The translations under genes were made by a program, and so were the position numbers. Below are positions 1-12,059 of a stretch of 64,000 nucleotides of DNA, one piece after another. Numbering within the stretch: the first letter of the stretch is position 1; each line of letters begins with the position of its first letter. The notes beneath the pieces are model-generated. The model was given only the letters and a program-made list of their open reading frames with translations, searched no databases and had not been told where the DNA came from. Source of the DNA: Brachionus rotundiformis (lineage: Eukaryota > Rotifera > Eurotatoria > Ploima > Brachionidae); NCBI GenBank assembly GCA_016802295.1, contig JAESIW010000137.1, forward strand, positions 4,260,634-4,324,633, given 5' to 3'.

Positions 1-733
1 TTTCAGATAAGTTTAAAATCGAATTATCATATATTTTATATCAATTTGTAGAGCAGAGTTAGTTTAATTAAAAACTGATATTTATTTTGTTTATTTCTAA
101 AACAAAACTTAATATTTTTATGTCTTACGAATTATACTTATTAAAAAAGCCTGTGCGTCTAAACTTTTGTGCAGTACTGTAGAACAGTCAATCAACTTAA
201 ATAAAGATATGACGAATTCAAGTTAAGTTTAGAAAGTTCTCATCGTCCACAACTTAGTTAAAGCATTTTATCATAAACTGTCTTTAATTATTTAGCCTAA
301 TTTTGAAAAGATAATAAACTATTTATTTCGGTGTATCTATCAACCACAGATGTCTTCCTAGTAAGGCAACTCTGCAAGCCGCGATAATATTATTAAAGAT
401 AATTTAATAATAATAGTTAGTTATAATAAAAGATTTGTTTATTTATTTTTGCTAATCAATTCTATTTTTTTAATTGTTTAAGTCTGATGTAATGAATATG
501 GTAAGGAAACTTTAAAAAATACTATTTGATTAGTTTATTTCATCGGTCAAAAAATTTTTTTTGAAATCAAATGAATTTATTTTTATTTAACAAAAATATA
601 TTTTGTTCACTTTTTATTTAATTTTTGTCTTTTGGTAACATTTCACTGAACTTAATGCTGAACTAAAATCCATCTTAAAAATTTTCCTCAATAAGAATTT
701 TAGATACCGTACAGTAGTAATTTTTTTGTTTAT
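1..733. other. AT-rich gene-free stretch
   Basis: Very AT-rich sequence downstream of the ZPR1-like gene. I see no open frame with splice signals, no RNA gene and no obvious repeat. It presumably carries the 3' untranslated region of the ZPR1-like gene, which reads leftwards into it. Confidence 0.5.
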
Positions 734-1446
734 TTATTTTTTATCTTCTCTCTGTAAGTCATTTAGACATAAAATTTCGTTTTGATAGTAATCCCGTTTA
801 TAATAATCAACAGTCATACATGGATCACTATCAGGAGCATAAAGATTCTTTAAATAAATAAATAAAATTAAAGACCTTAATTTGACATTTTTAATAAACA
901 AACCTGGATATATGATTTACCACTAGGATCATCTAATATCACAGTCACATCTAACATTTTTCCACTTTGAATCAATTCCATTTTTTCCAAAAAATTGTTC
1001 ATTAAAACTGCTTTTTCCTTGGTCCTATCGGCTAATGGAAAAGGACAAATTTCTATAAGCTGATCAATTGTATTCCTCAAAATGCCCTCAAGAGTCGTAA
1101 ATTTTCCACCTAAAGTGCCAGAATTCATATAAAACTCAACTTGTGGAATTTCTAAAGAGCCATTTTCTGAAATTATAATTTCTCTATTTAAATCAGTTCG
1201 GTCTTTTAGCTTCAATGTGAATCGGACTCCTCTATCAGATACTCCACCTCCATATTTTACTGAAGATGATTTAAGTCCACATGAATCACAAACAGTGCAT
1301 ATGATGATAATTTTTTCAAAAAAAGGGACTTCCATCATATTCATTGAAGTAGTTGTAGACTCGAAACAATTGGGACATTGGTTTTGGAACTCAGCAATGC
1401 TCTCTGGTAATTGATTTTTGCTACTTTGCTCTGCTTGATCTGACAT
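734..1446 (-). CDS. ZPR1: ZPR1 zinc-finger protein, C-terminal half only
   Basis: Two exons, 904..1446 and 734..847, split by a 56-base GT-AG intron in phase 0, give 218 residues. ZPR1 proteins bind eEF1A and receptor tyrosine kinases and normally hold two tandem zinc-finger/ZPR1 domains in about 450 residues. Here only the second unit is present: a C-x2-C...C-x2-C zinc finger (residues about 24-56, CPNC and CDSCG), then the double-stranded beta-helix part with GGKFTTLEG near residue 114 and DDPSGKSYIQ before the splice. The second exon continues as NLYAPDSDP and ends in a conserved NE-x-L-x-LND motif, which proves the splice. The first zinc-finger half is not found upstream: an in-frame stop lies about 40 bases before the ATG, and the next sequence is the 3' end of FBXL5. 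The identity of the domain is secure. Whether this is a complete single-domain protein, a partial duplicate or a split gene is open. Confidence 0.85.
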
Positions 1447-1876
1447 TTTACAAATATTATTATTTAACTGATATAAATATTAATAATTGAATTCACTAAA
1501 CATGTTTTTTTCGCATTTTTGCTATTTCTGTCAATTTAAGTAACCAAGGAAAAAGTATTTATTAATTTTTATTTGAAAAAATTTCGAAATTTTAGAAATA
1601 TTTGTTTAATTTTTTAATTTTTTACAAAAAAAATTGCCAAAAATTTAGTCAAAAATAGATTTATTAAAATTTCTTTTTTCAATATAATTAAATAATTGAA
1701 TTGATATAAAAAAAACAATTCCATTTGAATTTTAATTCTTTATCGAAGTGAAAATTCTAAAATTAATAATCAAATAGCCTCTTTTTTACTAAAAATAAAT
1801 TATTTTTTGTATCAGTCGAGCTCTTTAAAGCCGACAAATAATTTAAGAATAAAATTTTAAAAATTTTACAAAAAGT
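1447..1876. other. spacer between FBXL5 and ZPR1-like genes
   Basis: About 430 AT-rich bases between two minus-strand genes. It must hold the FBXL5 3' end and the promoter of the ZPR1-like gene. I looked here for exons of the missing first ZPR1 zinc finger and found none. Confidence 0.5.
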
Positions 1877-4800
1877 CTAGCAATTATATTCTCGGCTAAT
1901 TGATCTACAACAATATTTCTTGGCGCATTCCAAATTTTCGCATCCATTTGCAGTATCTCTGAGTGGACCATCAGTGATGTTGTCACAATAGAACAAATTT
2001 TCGCCTTTAAGAAGATCACTAAACTCTAAAAACAAATTCATACCAAACGACGTGAGATTTACACAACCAGATAAGTTCAAATACTCTAAATTATTCAACT
2101 CATATTTAGAGGCCAAATAGCTAAATTGATATAATTTAATAAATTGTTTTTTTTATTCTAAATTAAACCTCAGACCAAAATCCGATATGGACCAGCAACC
2201 TGAAAGATTAATTGAATTCAAAGAGGGTGTATAATTTCTTTCTTCTTTGTTGCCACATTTTTCACAATTATTTTTGTCTCCCGACTTAATTTGGTCTATT
2301 TGGTCTAGACTAGATCCACAGTTAAACCTGGGATTTTTTTTGCATTCAGAGTCTGTCTTATTATCATTTGACATTAGTAGATATTTAAAAGCATTGTCGG
2401 TTAAATTCTGGCATCCCTCACAATTCAAATTACGTAATTTATCCAAGCGAACTCTTTGAATAAAACAAAAAATTAAAGGCTGGAAATTTTTAGCTTTTAT
2501 TTTAAGTTTTAAATCTGCATTTTGAGACTTATGTTTTTCATTTTTTGCATAATTACTTGGTTTTACTATTTTTGGGGTTATCATTTAGAATTTTTACTAA
2601 AGTGTCTATTAAATTTTTATATGAATTCATCAAAAGGAGAAATAAATTATTTCTAAAATTAAGGTGTTTTATTATTTTATCAAAGTTTGCGCCTGGCAAA
2701 ACTACAACACCTTCAGAATTTTCAAAATCTGACTTAAACTGCAGAATAGATACTAAAATTTTGAAAAAGTACCAATTTTAACATTTATTTCCCAAAATAT
2801 TTGCCAATAGGTAGAGTAATTAATTTAATTAAAACAACATTTTGCAATATATAAATATTAATTAAATTATTTATCTAATAACTTGGGATAATTTAGAAAG
2901 ACAACCAACTTTGTTTCATTTTAGTATTTGACCAGATTTGATCAAAAAATTTTTTTCTTAAGAAACTTTTTTTTTATAATCAACTATGTCTTTTGAAAAC
3001 ATAAAGCAACTATCTTATTACCTCGTTCGATTATGAAGGATCAATAGCTAAAACACGCTTTTGAACCTTGCGCCAAAGTACATCTCGCATTAAGTTCGCA
3101 TTAAACTCTGAAATTCTTAACTTAATAAGTTATCAAGACTTGATTTTAAGACAAAAAATAAAAATATTTTTTTTAAAGTAAACATTTGGTGCAGCACCAA
3201 AAATCAAGGAAAAAAATATTAATAATTAAACTTTAATAATTTAAAATGAAAAGTATGCTTAAAGAATTCCAAAACTTGAAGTTCTTTTTACCAATAATTG
3301 TACTAATTGTGAATAGATGGCTTAAATCATACGAAAAAATGCAGCTTCAAGTAATTAAACTTAATTTTTAATTTATTTTAAGACTATCTATCATGTTGAA
3401 CAGGAGATAATACCAAACTGTTGAAAAAAGCGGACCTCTTTGAAAGATTGAAAAATTCAGATCAAGAATTATATCATAATATTCTAAACTGTAAAAGAAA
3501 ACAGCTAGATTATTGAGATTGAAATTAGATAAAAATATTTAAGAGTATCTAGATTCGCATAAGTTTTGTTATTTTTATCTAATTTGATATTAGAATTAAC
3601 TTTTATCTTAATTTGAAATGATAAAATTTAAATAGATGAAAGAAAAGCTTAAAATTCAGCTTCTTAAACACTTATCTCCTTAGATACTAAATCAGTCCAA
3701 ATAGAATACAATGTTCAAATAGAATAGTCATTTTCAGTACAATATTTTTACTGTAGCTAAATAAATTCATTACTAAAATATAACATGAAATTTTTTGTCT
3801 GAATAAAAATTAAATTATTTGAAAATTAATCTATTTACCCTCGAAAAGAATTATCTCCAATGGAATTATAACCAATATTTAACTCTATCAAATTGGGACA
3901 TAATTGTAGAATTCTACGAGCCAAATTGTTGTTCAACGAACTACAATTGCTTAAATTTAATTTTTGAACAAAAATACCAACATTTGGCAACAAATGTCTA
4001 ATCCAATATTGCAACGTTTTTACATCATTGACATTCTTTAATAAAAAAAATTCTTATAAAATAATTTTAACTTTTAGTACTACAATTGGAGATGAATTGT
4101 CAAACTCGTCCTCATCACTCTCGTCAATAAAATCCATTTCTTTAAACTGTGCGTTTGAAAATTTCACATTTCCTTTTGAGTAAAATTGATCTGCAATTAT
4201 AAATGAATAAATAAATAAATAAATTTTTAATCTTTTTAATTTTTATTTACTTGATTTCCATTCATTAAAGTCTAAATAATTCCAGTTTATAGGATCATAA
4301 ATAATATGGTTCCATTTTTGGCAAACTTGAGCACACTTAAGTTTGTCCGTAATGGAAAGGAAAGAGAAAACTTTCAGTAAAATCTCATAAGGAAGTCCGT
4401 TTATATGACTTGAACTTGGTCCATCAGATAAAAATGTCCTCATTTTTGGTTCGCGCTGGACACGTTTGGCACCATACGCGCGCTTTTTCTGATTCATGTG
4501 GAGCTTAATTACAATATTTTTCATTTCATGAAGTTCTTCTTCAGTGAAATGTTCCAAAAGAAGTGGTTGGAAAACTTCCTCTTCCTCTTTCATATGAGGA
4601 ATAAATTTTTTTTTAAATGAGTTCAAAGCCTTGCGTAATCGCACTCCAAAGCTTATCTTTTCACTGATTGATTTTGTCTTGTTGAGATACAGATAGCCGG
4701 CTTCTACCAAATCGATCAGTGGCGAGAACTCGTCGTCCTTATGACAATTACAGACAGCCGAGTTATAAATTGCCATTGAGCTTAGCTTTTTCTTTAATCT

Positions 4801-5051
4801 AAACATTATATGCTCATTTTCGATTTCTTCATGCAGCTTAAACTCATGGAATATTGTGCTCAGATTGTTTAAAAGGAGTATCAGGGCGTCATTGTTGGCA
4901 AAATCGGTGGTATCAACCTAAATTTTTTTATGAAAGACACTATGAAAAACAGTAGGTGCTTACTCACCTTTTGGTTACAAGAGTTGACCAACTGTTTCAT
5001 GCGGCTATGTGGTATTTTAAATACATTGAACTCTTCGGGTTTAATTGACAT
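1877..5051 (-). CDS. FBXL5: FBXL5, iron-sensing F-box/LRR protein
   Basis: Six exons (4968..5051, 4251..4917, 4072..4190, 3839..4035, 2169..2453, 1877..2120) give 531 residues; human FBXL5 has about 690. In vertebrates it is the substrate receptor of an SCF ubiquitin ligase that degrades IRP2 when iron and oxygen are present. The N-terminal hemerythrin domain keeps the di-iron ligands: H15, H57, E58, E61, H87, and H136/E140 in the PHMKEEEEVFQP segment. The F-box is near residues 199-245 (LPYEILLKVFSFL). Leucine-rich repeats follow (LCPNLIELNI, LRNLNCEGCQNLTD, LNSINLSGCWSISDFG, LEYLNLSGC). The C-terminus keeps the cysteines that hold the [2Fe-2S] cluster in FBXL5 (FYCDN, GCENLEC, CCRS). The link between the early and late LRRs is short and cysteine-rich, which explains the reduced length. 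Intron 4 (2454..3838) is unusually long, 1385 bases, against about 50 for most others. Phase matches at every junction. Confidence 0.95.
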
Positions 5052-5673
5052 TTGTTTTCCAAAATCTAGATAACTTAATAAAATATCTTAATGTTCAATA
5101 AAATGAAAAAAATTATAATTTTTTATTAATTTTATTGTTAAATATTTTGAGGAGTATGCATTATAGAAGCTAAACAAAAGAGAATTATCGTTGCTTTGAG
5201 TAAGAGTCGAAAATATGCATATTTTTTTTATTTGGCGTCATGATAAACTAAATCAGCTCTAGCAAAAATTTTTCAAAATATATCAAAAAATAAAAATAAA
5301 AATTTCTTATTTTTTTTCCTGAAAACGTGTTCTGAGAAAAATTTAAGTTTAAATTAAAAGGGTGTTTTGTGCCATTCAAAAAAATCATTACGAAAATGCT
5401 TAAATATAGATAAAAATCTAAATTGTTAAGATAGTATATTTTTATTTTAATCACATGAAATGAATATTTACAGATTTTTAGGCAAAATGTTATCGTTTAA
5501 AAAAAAGTTGATATTTTTTTTTTATTTAATTCAAAAAATGTATCTAATCATTAATTATACAAAATGTTCTTAAATGAAATCGGGAGTTTTAAAACTATGG
5601 GAGCGCTTTTAAAGATAAAAATTAAATTGAAAAAAATATTTGAAAATGAAAAATTTAAAAGATAATTATATTA

Positions 5674-6290
5674 AATATGCTCGATTTTTAACTACGATTC
5701 ATAGGCCAAAATTATTAAACAAGTTTTAACTTTATTGGCAAAAAGCATTCAAAAATAAAAAAAATAAAATAAACTTACGTATGATTAATTTTATCATTAA
5801 CATTACTAAATTACTAAATCAAAATTAATCAGTAACAACATGAAAATTTCATAAATGGTATGAGTCTACCAAGTTAGTTCAGAATTTTTGCATTTAGCAA
5901 AGCTCAAATATTCAAATATTTGGAAATAAGAATTCTTTTTAATTTTTTTTTGTGTGATATGTCATCTATTGTAAACAAAAATTTAACTCTTTAATAGATA
6001 AGTAAAAAATATAACTAAAATTTTAATTTAAAAAATAATTAAGCTTTATTTTATCAAAAATGAAGATTGGATCTGATCATTTGTAAAATCCAAAGATTAA
6101 AACCTAATGTAAATTTTATTCCTTTAAATTATTTTATTTTAGTTTTTATTGAAAAAAGCATTTAGAATTATTATATATTATTATTGAATATTAGCTAAAG
6201 CAAAAAATGCCTTTGCTAGACTTTGACCAGTATGGAAGTCAAGCAACTTCAGCAAGGAAACAATACTTAAGTTGTAGAATAGTGTAGTAA
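5674..6290. repeat. dispersed repeat family A, copy 1
   Basis: Closely matches 17843..18632 over several blocks in the same order and orientation. Shared blocks include the AAATATGCT-GATTTTTAA start, TTGGCAAAAAGCATT, ATGGTATGAGTCTACCAAGT, GATATGTCATCTATTGTAAA and a final GCTAGACT...CCAGT...GTAGAAT.TTGTAGTAA. No protein frame and no obvious terminal inverted repeats. Probably a non-autonomous element or part of a larger transposon; the class is unknown. Confidence 0.75.
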
Positions 6291-6838
6291 AATCCAGGCG
6301 GATGTACTGTGAATACTTAGAATTGTTTTGGTCTAATAAAAATTGACACCATCCACACTGAAAGTTTGAGTAGGATTCTTAGGATCCATTGATAGTGTAC
6401 AACGATGAACTATATGAAAAAAAATAAAGAATTAAAGACTGATGAGCTGGGAATGTACTTAGAATGAAAGCAATTCGTATACCAAATCAACCTCTTAAAT
6501 GGATACCTCAAGGGGACGGAATTATATGATAGACTAGCAATGATTGTTGACCAGATGCCAATAATCACGAAATGAAGTTCGACGAAATGGAGATGACATC
6601 GAGAGAAGGCAGGATTTAAACAAAGGATCCACTTTTATGGAAATTAAAAGTGATAACTTTATGCTCCACAAAGAGGGAACAAGGGATGAATAAAGTTTTG
6701 GGTATTTCCTAAAAAATTAACACTTAATTAAATTAAACAATAATAATTTATTTAAAAATTTATTCTTTCAAACATTTCATTCAAATTAATTAAACTTAAA
6801 AAATGGGAATAATTTTGACCTTAATTAAAATATTTATT

Positions 6839-7135
6839 AACGCCGCCGTCGTATGGTTCCCATCCAGCAAGAAAGACAAAATGCTATGGGAGACCGTGCA
6901 AGGAAAAACTACCAAGCTTGTTTTGAGTATTAGGAAGCGAACTTGCGAACTTACTCCTAAGTCCACAGCAGCTCACTCTCTGATTCGGCCAGAGGAATCG
7001 GGGGACACACAAGGAGACTGTCCGGTGATGCCTCAACCAATTGGACGCAGAGAGTAAATTTCTTTACGAACAGGGTTGTCAATGAGTCTACCCACTGAGA
7101 TCACTAACTCGGACTCAGTCAATCATTATCATTTT
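6839..7135 (+). pseudogene. non-LTR retrotransposon (LINE) relic, 3' end of RT ORF
   Basis: Reads like the C-terminal region of a LINE reverse-transcriptase protein, in pieces and two frames. The first frame has AAVVWFPSSKKDKMLWETVQ followed by GKTTKLV, matching the usual VW.P..KKD...LE.VQ..ATK block. A second frame, starting near 7015, has RLSGDASTNWTQRVNFFTNR then VVNES before a stop, matching the usual FF..RVV..WN block. The part between is deleted or scrambled. GC content is visibly higher than the surroundings, as expected of a transposon fragment in this genome. Confidence 0.65.
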
Positions 7136-7360
7136 ACAAAAAGATATATAGCAAAAATTGTTCATATTGATTTTAGAAGATTTCTTTTAATTTAAAAAAT
7201 AAGATAAAAATTCTAACTAATTTTTGAAATAATCTATTGCTTATGATCAATGATCACGACCTCATTTAAAAAGATTTTCTTTAAATTCTTTAAAGCATTA
7301 TTTGGAATTGGATAAACTTTGTTATATGTAGTTATTAACTTAATTAAAAGAGCACTATGA

Positions 7361-8078
7361 ATTAAGAAATTTTCAAGAATTAGACCTCTGTTAGAGACAC
7401 AAGATATTATTCGTAAAGCAATTAAAAATAGCTCGGTATGCTGGAATATCTTGACTTTTCTTCGCTATAATTATAAAAAGTTTGATCAGAAAAATACCTC
7501 CTTTTGTAAACAAGTAAATAATGTGGAGAAAAAAACTCATATTGATTTAATGGACTATAGTTTAAAGACTTCTCTAGCAATAATCGATTATTTTGTTGGC
7601 GAATCTGTAAGCTTAGGCTGACTCTACTTCCTGGTCAAATTGGACCGTTTAATACAAGTTATAATTTGTAAATAGTCTTGTTGCTGGAATAAGATTTAAA
7701 CTAAACTCGTATTTACTAGGCTGTATTCATAACTAATAATTGATTGGAACTTGGAGACAATTTATAAAATAGAATGATAAAGGATCCAAAGGATATATAA
7801 GAAGAAATATTTTGATTTGGAGGAATTAATTTTGATGTATATAGATCAAGATTTGAGTTTAATAAAGTTTCTAAACCAGTCTATTCTTTCCAATACCAAA
7901 GTCTAAGTTCAGTCCTAAGCTAACCGCTAGCAATTTATTTATCGAAGAAAATCATGGTCTAGTTGATTCGATTAAATTTATTGTGGCCAAAATCAAATTA
8001 AATATGGAATTAAACTTAGCTTGCTTTAAATTTTATGATTTATTAAATGATCTTTTAAAGATAGATTTTTGTAAATAA
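7361..8078 (+). pseudogene. unidentified coding-like relic
   Basis: Two stretches show coding-like residue use without a usable start. About 7361-7621 reads open for 85 or more codons (contains RPLLETQDIIRKAI and NYKKFDQKNTSFCK), then passes a TGA into another short open run. About 7880-8078 reads open for about 65 codons (contains ASNLFIEENHGLVDSIKF) and ends at a TAA. The middle (7680-7880) has short open pieces in changing frames. This is consistent with a decayed gene or transposon ORF, or less likely with exons of an unrecognised gene. I do not recognise the family. Confidence 0.35.
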
Positions 8079-8453
8079 TTGTGTTTTTCTTATACATATT
8101 TCTTTCCGTAAAGTAAAAGCCTAATAATTTTTCAATTGTAAAATATACATTTAAGTGTAAGCATTGTACTCTTTTCTTTATTTTATTTTATATATATACT
8201 TTAATTTGTCTATGAGACTTAAACTCAAACTTAAATAAATATAAACTTAAGTTGTATAAAAATATTATTATACGACAAAAACCGTTCTTAACAGACAAAA
8301 TTGGGGTCAATTTGAGTAGAAAACCATAATTTATGGTCAATTACAACGCATTAACATCACATATTCAATTACACTTTTACACTCAGCCATTAGCAAATAA
8401 AAATAAACTATTTTTCAAAGCTCTATATCTCAACTGATCGATTCAAATGCAAA

Positions 8454-11029
8454 ATGAACTGTAAAATAATCCTTTTGCTGATATGCATCCATTTTACCAA
8501 TGGACAAACAGTGCCTTCGTTTGTTCCCAATCAACTCAAGCGCTTTTCCAATGGATCCAATTTTACAAGTCTTTTGCTCGTTGACCGAGCTCTTTATGTC
8601 GGTGCTCGCGATCTTCTACTCAAACTTGACTCGCTCAACATCGAAAGCAACACTGGTTTGTTCGCCAGTTTTAACCTGGCCACCAATTCAGACCAAAAAG
8701 AGCAGTGTATTAGCACTTATTATGATGAGGTATTGTTGGAAAGTTTTCTTGAATTTAATTAAAGGCAAATTTGGCAATTTTTAGAAACTGTGCAGCAACT
8801 TTATCAAATTTGTCCTTCATAGACCAGGCTCCAAAGACCTGTATGTCTGTGGAAGTTATTCGTTTCAGCCGCGACTATTTCAGTTTTCGGTAAATAAAAA
8901 ATTAATAATTTTAATATATTTTTTAGAACTAATTTATCTTAAAGTATGATTTGAATTTAATTAAAGAAGACGATGGCTACGGCTACTGTTCCCTTAACCC
9001 AATGGACTCTAGCACAGCCATATGGATAGGTAAACCCCTATTTCAATTGCCTAGTTAAGTAAATTAATTTAAACTTTATTAGAAAATGGCAATCCTATGA
9101 ATATACCAAGCCTTTATTCAGCGTCATATTTGGACGCATCGACCAAAACCCAGCCTGTTGAGCCGGTCATATACCGACCAGAGCTCAGACGCGCCGATAA
9201 ATCATTCCAGTATTTGCGTTCACCTAAATTTGATTCTGATTGGCTATTCCGTAATTTTTCACTATCGACATCTTTTTTGTCTCAATTAAAATTTTTAAAT
9301 AAAATAAAGAGCCACAATTTTTGAAATCATTCGACGTAGATGACTACGTCTTGTTTTTCTTTAGGGAAAAATCAATTGAACAAGTCGCTGAAGCCCAGAA
9401 CCAGAACTATGCTCGTGTGGTACGAGTGTGCAAAAGTGACGCTGGCGCAGTCAACTTGGGAAATCAATGGAGCAGTATGAGAAAGACTCGTCTTACATGT
9501 GTCTATAACAACACTTATCTGAACCGTTTGGAGGATATTATAAGAATTTCTGATGAGAAATTTGTTGGCTTATTCTCATTTAGATTGTAGGTTTCGGATT
9601 CAGATTTTAGACTTGACTTTTGATTTATTTTCTAGGCCTGGTCAAAACTCAGTATCATTTTTGTGCGAATTTAGCAAGGATTCTTTGTTAAATGGTCTAA
9701 ATTCGGCTTCAAATAGCTTTAAAGAAATTGTTTCCGGTACTCAGTACTGGTCAAAAATTCCAGCCAACAAGGTTCCCAAAAATGTTCCAAATCAATGCAA
9801 CTACAACAGTCAGTTGCTAAAAGATGATGTGATAAATTTTGTCAAGACTCATTCTCTTATTGGTGACCACATCGAGGGCTCTATTATTCACTTTGTCAAC
9901 AAGCATGCCATTTCAGTCGCTTACCAAAGACTAGATGTGACATTGGCCAATAAAGGAGTCTTTCCAGTTGAAAATTTGCCCGGATCTGACATTGATATTA
10001 ACGTTTTTTACATTGGCACTGGTAATAGGCTTTTTCTGTGCTTTTTATTGTTATCTGGATTTAAAATTTTGAATTAGTTGATGGCAAGATTTTGAAAATG
10101 TCTAGTTATGATTGGCAAAAAGTAATTTCCGAGTGGAGTCTTGGAAACGATGCCATCAAAGATATTAAAATAAAACAAGTAAATTAAATTTGATGTAGAA
10201 ACATAAAGATTAAAAAAATTTATAACAAAGGACAAGTCTTTATTTGCCATTTCGGATAGCTCAATTTACCAAATTGAGCTTAGTTTACAATGCTCCAAGT
10301 ACTATACATGTGGTTTTTGCATGTCTGATCCACACTGTGGTTGGAACATACGCACAAATCAATGCGAATATATGAAACAAAACTCTAATTTGGTCAATCT
10401 AAACTTGAATCTCTGCTCCAGACTAGAGAGACAAGAGAATGTTAAATCAGTGGAAGTTGAATCAGGTTCACCTTTAGTACTCGAATGTAATGTCAAAGAC
10501 GAGTATCTATTTGATCTAATTGAGTGGAAAAAAGACTTGATACCAATTGGTACAAATAATCAGAATGTTTTTTTTACACATAACAAAGATATGATTATAT
10601 TGAATGGAAATGCATCCTTCAATGGAGTCTATAACTGCTATGCTGACAAGTACGAACTACTAAGCTCTTATAGTGTAACTTTCAAATCAGGTATGATTGA
10701 AAGCAAGAGTTAAATTTGGTCTCTTAATGATTAATTATTTAAAGGTACCAAGACATCTATAGATGTATCCAATTCAGGACAATGTAAACTTTGACCAGAA
10801 TTAAAATTTCTAATTTTATTTATTTATTATTCTATTTCAAAGCGTGTATTACGGCTGAAAGTTATATCAAGCAGTATAATAACTGGTGCGATGAATACAA
10901 TAGGTATCATAGGGCATTGAATGATTGGGAAGAAATGAAAGACAAGGTAAGCATTTAAAGTTGTCTTGTTTAAAAATTTTTTTCTAATTTTATTTTTCAA
11001 AGAGTTGTTCGGGTTTGGACAAGAATTAG
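8454..11029 (+). CDS. secreted semaphorin, class 2-like
   Basis: Eleven exons (8454..8729, 8785..8889, 8945..9029, 9083..9250, 9310..9586, 9636..10021, 10078..10178, 10231..10690, 10745..10783, 10843..10946, 11003..11029) give 675 residues. Semaphorins are guidance ligands for plexins. A signal peptide (about residues 1-18, KIILLLICIHF) precedes a sema domain of about 480 residues, with typical pieces: CSNFIKFVLH, YVCGSYSFQP, LYSASYLDA, YVLFFFREKS, ARVVRVCKSDAGA and FLCEFSKD. Next come a PSI domain (CSKYYTCGFCMSDPHCGW) and one Ig domain (LECNV...GVYNCYAD). A tail with Cys and Trp (WCDEYNRYHRALNDW) ends at a stop with no membrane segment or GPI signal. Sema-PSI-Ig without a transmembrane helix is the invertebrate class 2 plan. 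All introns are about 45-65 bases, and every junction keeps phase. The assignment to semaphorins is firm; the class is inferred from domain order and tail. Confidence 0.93.
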
Positions 11030-12059
11030 CGAGCTTTAAATTGACAAATGTGTAAATATGATTCAAATAATCTTGAATAAAAACAAATCATTTTTTATGT
11101 AGTAATTAATTTTGTAGTTTTTATTAGAATAAAATTTTTTGTACTAAATTTTTTTTTAATATTAAATGAGTATCTATTATCCGCTTTAGTGGAAAATAAG
11201 AGTTTAAAATTGGCAGTAACTTGTTCCAATTTTTAAAGCTTCGACTGGCCATTGCTAGTTGCCTAGCTACTTATGGCTATTACCTCTGTCAGTACACTTT
11301 CTTACCTTTCTAAAAATCGAAAATTTAATTATACTTATCGTTATGTTATTCACAATTCTAATTTTAATTAAATTTTAATTCTATTGACCATTGTGTTTCA
11401 ACCTTTTTGTTTCCAATTATTTGATTTCAATCGTTGTAATTTTCTTAACTTATAAATATATGTGCTGATTTTTTTTAAAGAGCCTTTTTTTAAATATTCT
11501 CCAAAAATAAGATAAAAATAAACCTTTAAGTTAGGCTCCAATATATTATTGTAGTTGTCATTTTTGTCTCTTTTCAAATAAAAAAATTAAATTAAAAAGA
11601 GCTTTTCTTTATTTACCCCTATTTTTAGGATAGCACCTCTAACTCAAGCAGAAAAATCAATCAAAATGAATAATTTTAACTATGATAAATAGAAGAAACT
11701 AAAAAAATTAAAATTTGAAAATTGATATAAAGAGAAGTTAAGTTCGGTAGCCACAAATTTTTAAGATTGTTTCTCAGTATTATTAAGAAAGCGTAGAGCT
11801 AAATATCCAACCGCAAAAGTATTATGGCTCTGAGCATTTAAAAACAATAAAAATAAATTATTGAGAAACCTCAAAAAATATAATAATGCAAAAAAAAACA
11901 CTTTTATTTATTATTTGACCCTAAGTTGATTAAAAAGACAATAGAAATCAAAAAATGACAACTCTTTTGTATTTGGAAACTGATTGTTTTATTTTTATTA
12001 ATTATTGTTTATTAAACATTTCTTTCGGCAAGGCCAGGTATATCTTTCTTGATTGTTTA

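Larger units (their letters stand above)
5052..8453. other. intergenic region rich in decayed elements
   Basis: Between the divergent FBXL5 and semaphorin genes. It holds copy 1 of a dispersed repeat (5674..6290), a frame-shifted LINE relic (6839..7135) and coding-like debris (7361..8078), each listed separately. A short frame with coding-like composition at about 6425-6560 (plus) is interrupted by stops and not recognised. The last 350 bases should contain the semaphorin promoter; no clear TATA element stands out in such AT-rich DNA. Confidence 0.5.

Noticed and set aside
2545..2781. Plus-strand and minus-strand frames inside the long FBXL5 intron
   Set aside because: Exon 4 joins exon 5 in phase and gives a continuous LRR match to FBXL5 without them; kept only as a possible alternative exon.
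5248..5454. 68-codon minus-strand frame
   Set aside because: Composition (F, Y, L, N, K, I) matches chance translation of AT-rich DNA; no conserved feature.
8454..11029. Membrane-bound semaphorin (class 1 or 5)
   Set aside because: No transmembrane helix or thrombospondin repeats follow the Ig domain; the chain ends in a short Cys/Trp tail, as in secreted class 2 forms.
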